From contig QGUP01000127.1 in NCBI GenBank assembly GCA_003242505.1, positions 1 through 6,233 of the forward strand: 6,233 nt of DNA, written 5' to 3'. Shown here piece after piece: positions 5,122-6,233 of the stretch (position 1 is its first letter; every line of letters begins with the position of its first letter). The position numbers and the translations under genes were made by a program. The DNA is from Bacillota bacterium. Its GTDB lineage: Bacteria; Bacillota; Sulfobacillia; Symbiobacteriales; ZC4RG38. The notes under the pieces are model-generated. The model was not told where the DNA came from. It worked only from the letters and a program-made list of their open reading frames with translations, and searched no databases.

Positions 5122-5871
5122 CTACCCCAGGGCGGTCAGGACCTCCGGGGAGAGGGGGGCGGGGTAGGGCGACGGCTGGCCGAGGACGAAGCCCTGGGCG
5201 TGGCGGAAGCCCAGGCGCAGGATGGCCTGAAGGTCCGGGGCGGCCTCCACGCCTTCCGCCACGGGGATGAACCCCATCCTCTGTCCCAGGCAGACCAGGG
5301 TCCGGAGCAGGGTGGCTTTCCGCCGGTCCTGGCTCACCCCCTGGACCAGGGAGCGGTCCATCTTGACGTAAGCGGGGCGGACCGCCACCAGGGAGTGGAG
5401 TTCGGCGTGGCGGTTGCCTACATCGTCCAGCGCGATCCGCTCCACCAGGCGCCGGAGCCGCTCCAGGGGTTCCTCCTGCCAGCCCAGCCCCGCCTCGCCG
5501 TGCTCGGTCACCTCGACGATCAGGCGACCGCGGCAGGGCTGCTCCTCCAGGGCCCGCAGGACCAGGTCGGGTTTCCGGACCAGGGTGCGGGGGTCGACGT
5601 TGACAAAGAGGTAAGTGCCAGCGGGGAGGGAGGGGAGCACCCGGAGAGCGTTGCGCAGCGCCTGCTCATCCAGCTCCGGCAGCAGCCCTGCGGCTTCCGC
5701 GGCCGAAAAGAGTGCCAGGGGAGATTCCAGTTCCGTCCCTCCCGGTCCCCGGCAGAGGGCTTCGTAACCGTAAACGGTCCGCCCGACCAGGTCTACTACC
5801 GGCTGCAGGAGCACCCGCAGCCGGTTCTGGCGGATGATGGCGGCGATACTGGCGGTGCCTGCCGCGGACAA
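5122..5871 (-). CDS. Stand-alone EAL-domain protein (cyclic-di-GMP phosphodiesterase family)
   Basis: The product has 249 residues and starts at TTG (5869-5871), 7 bases after AAGGAGGA (minus strand, 5879-5886); upstream in-frame starts lack a ribosome binding site. EAL domains hydrolyse cyclic-di-GMP to pGpG in the cytoplasm. Conserved residues are visible in order: QPVVDL (23-28), YEALCRG with Glu37, FVNVDPRTL with Asn91, IVEVTEH with Glu120 and Glu123, ALDDVGNRHAEL with Asp149-Asp150, YVKMDRSLV with Lys170, VAEGVEA with Glu206, and HAQGFVLGQP with Gln226. The metal- and substrate-binding set is therefore complete. The loop normally reading DDFGTGYSSL is DDVGNRHAEL, losing the usual TGY. 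That loop supports dimerisation and catalysis, so activity may be reduced or the protein may only bind the nucleotide. No GGDEF, PAS or membrane segment is present from this start. The gene faces sigK convergently and is divergent from the gene at the right edge. Confidence 0.92.
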   Translation of the reverse strand: MSAAGTASIAAIIRQNRLRVLLQPVVDLVGRTVYGYEALCRGPGGTELESPLALFSAAEAAGLLPELDEQALRNALRVLPSLPAGTYLFVNVDPRTLVRKPDLVLRALEEQPCRGRLIVEVTEHGEAGLGWQEEPLERLRRLVERIALDDVGNRHAELHSLVAVRPAYVKMDRSLVQGVSQDRRKATLLRTLVCLGQRMGFIPVAEGVEAAPDLQAILRLGFRHAQGFVLGQPSPYPAPLSPEVLTALG

Positions 5872-5975
5872 GCGCGGTTCCTCCTTACTCCTGTTGACTG
5901 CAGCGGTCCGGCGGGAGCCAGCGTGCTTCCGGTTCCGAAATCGGCTCCTGCCCGGCTTGCGGCCCGTGCTACCGC

Positions 5976-6002
5976 TTATCAGCGGCCGCAGGTGCCGCTT
6001 CA
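5976..6002 (-). promoter_or_regulatory. Sigma-D (FliA-type) promoter candidate for the EAL gene
   Basis: On the minus strand TGAA (5999-6002), then 15 bases, then GCTGATAA (5976-5983) resembles the motility sigma consensus TAAA-N15-GCCGATAA, matching 3 of 4 and 7 of 8 bases at exact spacing. It would give a leader of about 95 nt. Control of a cyclic-di-GMP enzyme by the motility sigma factor is biologically sensible, but the match may be chance. Confidence 0.3.
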
Positions 6003-6120
6003 CGCCACCGGAGGTCGATAAGAAAGCGAAAAATAACAAAAATACCACGCTGCTAATATTTAGTTTAGAATCCGCTGCCGGGTCCTGGCAACGGGTAGTC
6101 TTCTGTCCTGTCAAGCGCCA

Positions 6121-6160
6121 GTGAAAATGTCACCTGATTCTCGTCAGGGATTTTGTCACC
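6121..6160. promoter_or_regulatory. Operator-like repeated TGTCACC boxes
   Basis: TGTCACC occurs at 6128-6134 and 6154-6160, 26 bp apart; on the minus strand both read GGTGACA followed by an A/T run. The left copy is also half of an inverted repeat, GTGA-AAATG-TCAC (6121-6133). They lie directly upstream of the extended -10 element, at about -52 and -26 from the predicted start, positions suited to a transcription factor. The regulator is unknown. Confidence 0.4.
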
Positions 6161-6167
6161 GTGGTCG

Positions 6168-6176
6168 TGTTATGAT
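6168..6176 (+). promoter_or_regulatory. Extended -10 promoter of the right-edge gene
   Basis: TGTTATGAT is an extended -10 (TGn plus TATGAT, 5 of 6 to consensus). No good -35 lies at normal spacing; TTGTCA at 6153 is only 12 bp away. Predicted +1 is near 6183, giving a 46-nt leader. Confidence 0.55.
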
Positions 6177-6182
6177 CTACGG

Positions 6183-6206
6183 GGCGGCGAGCAAAGGCGC
6201 GCCGCC
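6183..6206 (+). other. 5'-end leader hairpin of the right-edge gene
   Basis: GGCGGCG (6183-6189) pairs perfectly with CGCCGCC (6200-6206) around a 10-nt loop. It begins at the predicted transcription start and ends 10 bases before the ribosome binding site. A 5'-terminal hairpin would be expected to stabilise the mRNA; a regulatory role is possible but not shown. Confidence 0.45.
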
Positions 6207-6228
6207 ACGGGTGGTTGGAGGCGGGCTT

Positions 6229-6233
6229 ATGAG
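6229..6233 (+). CDS. Start of an unidentified gene cut by the window edge
   Basis: ATG at 6229-6231 follows GGAGG (6217-6221) by 7 bases and lies downstream of a plausible extended -10 promoter. Only the first codon and two further bases are present, so the product cannot be named. It is divergent from the EAL gene and may share its control region. Confidence 0.6.

Larger units (their letters stand above)
5872..6228. other. Divergent intergenic region (357 bp) with AT-rich island
   Basis: No gene is supported here. Positions 5872-5886 carry the EAL gene's ribosome binding site, and 5976-6002 a sigma-D-like promoter. Positions 6019-6075 form an AT-rich island (runs such as GAAAAATAACAAAAATACC) unlike the rest of the window, plausibly a promoter or protein-binding zone. 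Positions 6121-6228 hold operator-like boxes, a promoter, a leader hairpin and the ribosome binding site of the right-edge gene. The EAL frame stays open through 5872-6114, but the basic low-complexity translation and lack of a Shine-Dalgarno argue against it being coding. Confidence 0.6.

Noticed and set aside
5044..6021. Plus-strand frame of 325 codons with a GGGGAGG motif 8 bases before its ATG
   Set aside because: The ribosome site looks good, but the frame lies wholly antisense to the EAL gene, whose catalytic motifs are intact. Its translation is low-complexity Gln/Gly/Pro/Leu-rich.
5872..6114. Longer EAL protein starting at TTG 6114, with a hydrophobic segment
   Set aside because: No Shine-Dalgarno precedes 6114, the added residues are basic and low-complexity, and a strong AAGGAGGA lies before the TTG at 5871.
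6109..6114. Perfect TTGACA (-35) on the minus strand
   Set aside because: No -10 hexamer occurs 16-18 bp downstream.
6183..6228. Cyclic-di-GMP riboswitch before the right-edge gene
   Set aside because: GCAAAGG and CCACGGG fragments recall that class, but the 46-nt leader is too short and lacks the two-helix core.

Overview
This window is a GC-rich stretch of chromosome (most genes look close to 70% GC) from what is most likely an endospore-forming Bacillota. The strongest evidence is an intact gene for the late mother-cell sporulation sigma factor SigK, including its N-terminal pro-sequence. GTG and TTG starts behind good Shine-Dalgarno sequences, an NlpC/P60 hydrolase joined to a copper-amine-oxidase-like N-terminal domain, and a DUF421 membrane protein fit the same group. 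The high GC suggests a thermophilic lineage of the Thermaerobacter/Symbiobacterium type; that placement is inference.

Layout, left to right. (1) Positions 2-436, + strand: 3' end of an endonuclease/exonuclease/phosphatase (EEP) family gene, overlapping by 26 bp the convergent (2) DUF421/YetF-type membrane protein gene at 411-1133, - strand. (3) Positions 1134-1389: spacer with alternative hairpins, four degenerate ~15-bp repeats and the terminator of the next gene. (4) Positions 1390-2307, - strand: secreted cell-wall hydrolase with a structured 5' leader. (5) Positions 2308-2550: that leader plus a perfect 17-bp terminator hairpin. (6) Positions 2551-3858, - strand: BaiN/HI0933-family flavoprotein, with an extended -10 promoter placed so that its mRNA should be leaderless. 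(7) Positions 3859-4114: divergent control region with a 36-bp tandem repeat and a sigma-K-like promoter. (8) Positions 4115-4972, + strand: sigK, uninterrupted. (9) Positions 4973-5121: convergent spacer with a long nested stem. (10) Positions 5122-5871, - strand: stand-alone EAL-domain gene. (11) Positions 5872-6228: AT-rich divergent control region leading to (12) the first codon of an unknown + strand gene at the right edge.

The genes do not form one operon: each has its own spacer and strands alternate. The shared theme is weak: sporulation gene control (SigK), peptidoglycan hydrolysis, redox metabolism and cyclic-di-GMP turnover. I see no complete new defence, mobile or biosynthetic system. 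The most interesting signals are non-coding or compositional: an AT-rich patch of about 55 bp inside sigK, repeats upstream of sigK that carry SpoIIID-like motifs next to a sigma-K-like promoter, the leaderless arrangement of the flavoprotein gene, and paired GGTGACA boxes at the right edge.
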